From contig CAJXHQ010000155.1 in NCBI GenBank assembly GCA_913054485.1, positions 1-7,192 of the forward strand: a stretch of DNA of 7,192 nt. Reading direction: 5' to 3'. Below, piece after piece: positions 6,787 to 7,192 of this stretch (position 1 is its first letter; every line of letters begins with the position of its first letter). A model generated the notes under the pieces. It did not search any database, was not told the origin of the DNA, and saw only the letters and a list, made by a program, of their open reading frames with translations. The DNA is from an uncultured Paracoccaceae bacterium. GTDB taxonomy: Bacteria; Pseudomonadota; Alphaproteobacteria; Rhodobacterales; Rhodobacteraceae. The translations under genes and the position numbers were made by a program.

Positions 6787-7192
6787 ATGGGTGATCAGGG
6801 CAATACGGCCGTAACGGCTGGCGACATAGCGATTGTAGGGCTGTCGGTGACGGTACCCGGCGCAGGCAATGCCGCCGAGTTCTGGGATAATCTCAAGAAC
6901 GGCGTGGAATCCATCGAGGTGCAGGACGAAACGGCTCTGCTGGCCGCAGGCGAGAGCGCCGGAACACTGGCTGATCCCAACTACGTGCCCGCCGCTGCCC
7001 GCCTGCAGGGGTTTGACGAATTCGACGCAGACTTTTTCGGTTTTTCCCCTAAAGAAGCCGCGATCCTTGACCCGCAGCATCGCAAGTTCCTGGAAGTGGC
7101 CTGGGAGGCGATGGAAAACGCCGCCCGCCCGCCAGAGAGCCTGGACGGCAAGATCGGTGTCTATGCCGGATGCGGCATGGGCAGCTATTTCT
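6787..7192 (+). CDS. Type I polyketide synthase, N-terminal ketosynthase domain (3' end outside window)
   Basis: The first 135 residues are visible and continue past the right edge. After a 12-residue lead, DIAIVGLS (13-20) opens the beta-ketoacyl synthase N-terminal fold. EFWDNLKNGVESI (31-43), DPNYVPAAARLQGFDEFDADFFGFSP (63-88) and LDPQHRKFLEVAWEAME (94-110) follow in the order and spacing of modular type I PKS ketosynthases, ending in KIGVYAGCGMGSY (122-134). KS domains condense acyl units by decarboxylative Claisen reaction. The catalytic Cys and the two His residues lie downstream and cannot be checked, nor can the remaining domains (AT, KR, ACP, or an NRPS part). The KS begins almost at the N-terminus, so no loading domain precedes it in this protein. 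One oddity is that the usual RFPGA after GLS is TVPGA (22-26). A PUFA-synthase or PKS-NRPS hybrid is also possible. No symbol is assigned. Confidence 0.92.
   Translation, partial: MGDQGNTAVTAGDIAIVGLSVTVPGAGNAAEFWDNLKNGVESIEVQDETALLAAGESAGTLADPNYVPAAARLQGFDEFDADFFGFSPKEAAILDPQHRKFLEVAWEAMENAARPPESLDGKIGVYAGCGMGSYF

Noticed and set aside
6706..7080. Open frame on the - strand opposite the PKS start
   Set aside because: The + strand encodes a canonical ketosynthase with a good ribosome site, and the antisense product has no recognisable features.

Overview
The window is high-GC bacterial DNA with tightly packed genes. It looks like an alphaproteobacterium of the Rhodobacterales (Roseobacter group). 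That placement rests on the style of the TamB C-terminus, the cell-surface glycosyltransferases, and a GC-rich intergenic motif next to GGAGTATTTGCAGAAAAGAG that resembles one I recall from Phaeobacter/Leisingera-type genomes. It is inference; no marker gene is present.

Layout from left to right. (1) The 3' part of a tamB-like gene on the + strand, open at the left edge and ending at 3014. It encodes the inner-membrane-anchored, periplasm-spanning partner of the TamA/BamA-type outer-membrane protein. (2) A 178-bp GC-rich spacer with two small hairpins, the repeat-like motif and a 9-bp direct repeat. (3) A family 2 glycosyltransferase (+, best start 3193, end 4146). (4) A WecG/TagA/CpsF-family glycosyltransferase (-, 4911 to 4150), facing the GT2 gene with 3 bp between the stop codons. 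(5) A 183-bp divergent intergenic region with a two-part hairpin. (6) A polytopic membrane protein resembling O-antigen ligases/polymerases (+, 5095-6552), with a possible weak terminator at its 3' end. (7) A 234-bp T-tract-containing intergenic region. (8) The first 135 codons of a modular type I polyketide synthase, beginning with a ketosynthase domain and cut by the right edge.

Genes 3, 4 and 6 form a coherent set for making a surface or exported polysaccharide. GT2 and WecG-type enzymes would add sugars to a lipid-linked precursor, and the O-antigen-ligase-like protein would polymerise or transfer the chain. The PKS start right after them raises the possibility of a lipid- or polyketide-decorated glycan, but the window shows only the first part of the KS domain, so the link may be simple adjacency.

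Every gene can be assigned to a known family. I see no RNA gene, insertion sequence, CRISPR array or phage remnant, and no clearly undescribed system. The observations most worth following are the glycan-PKS neighbourhood, the unusual first KS motif, and the structured intergenic regions.
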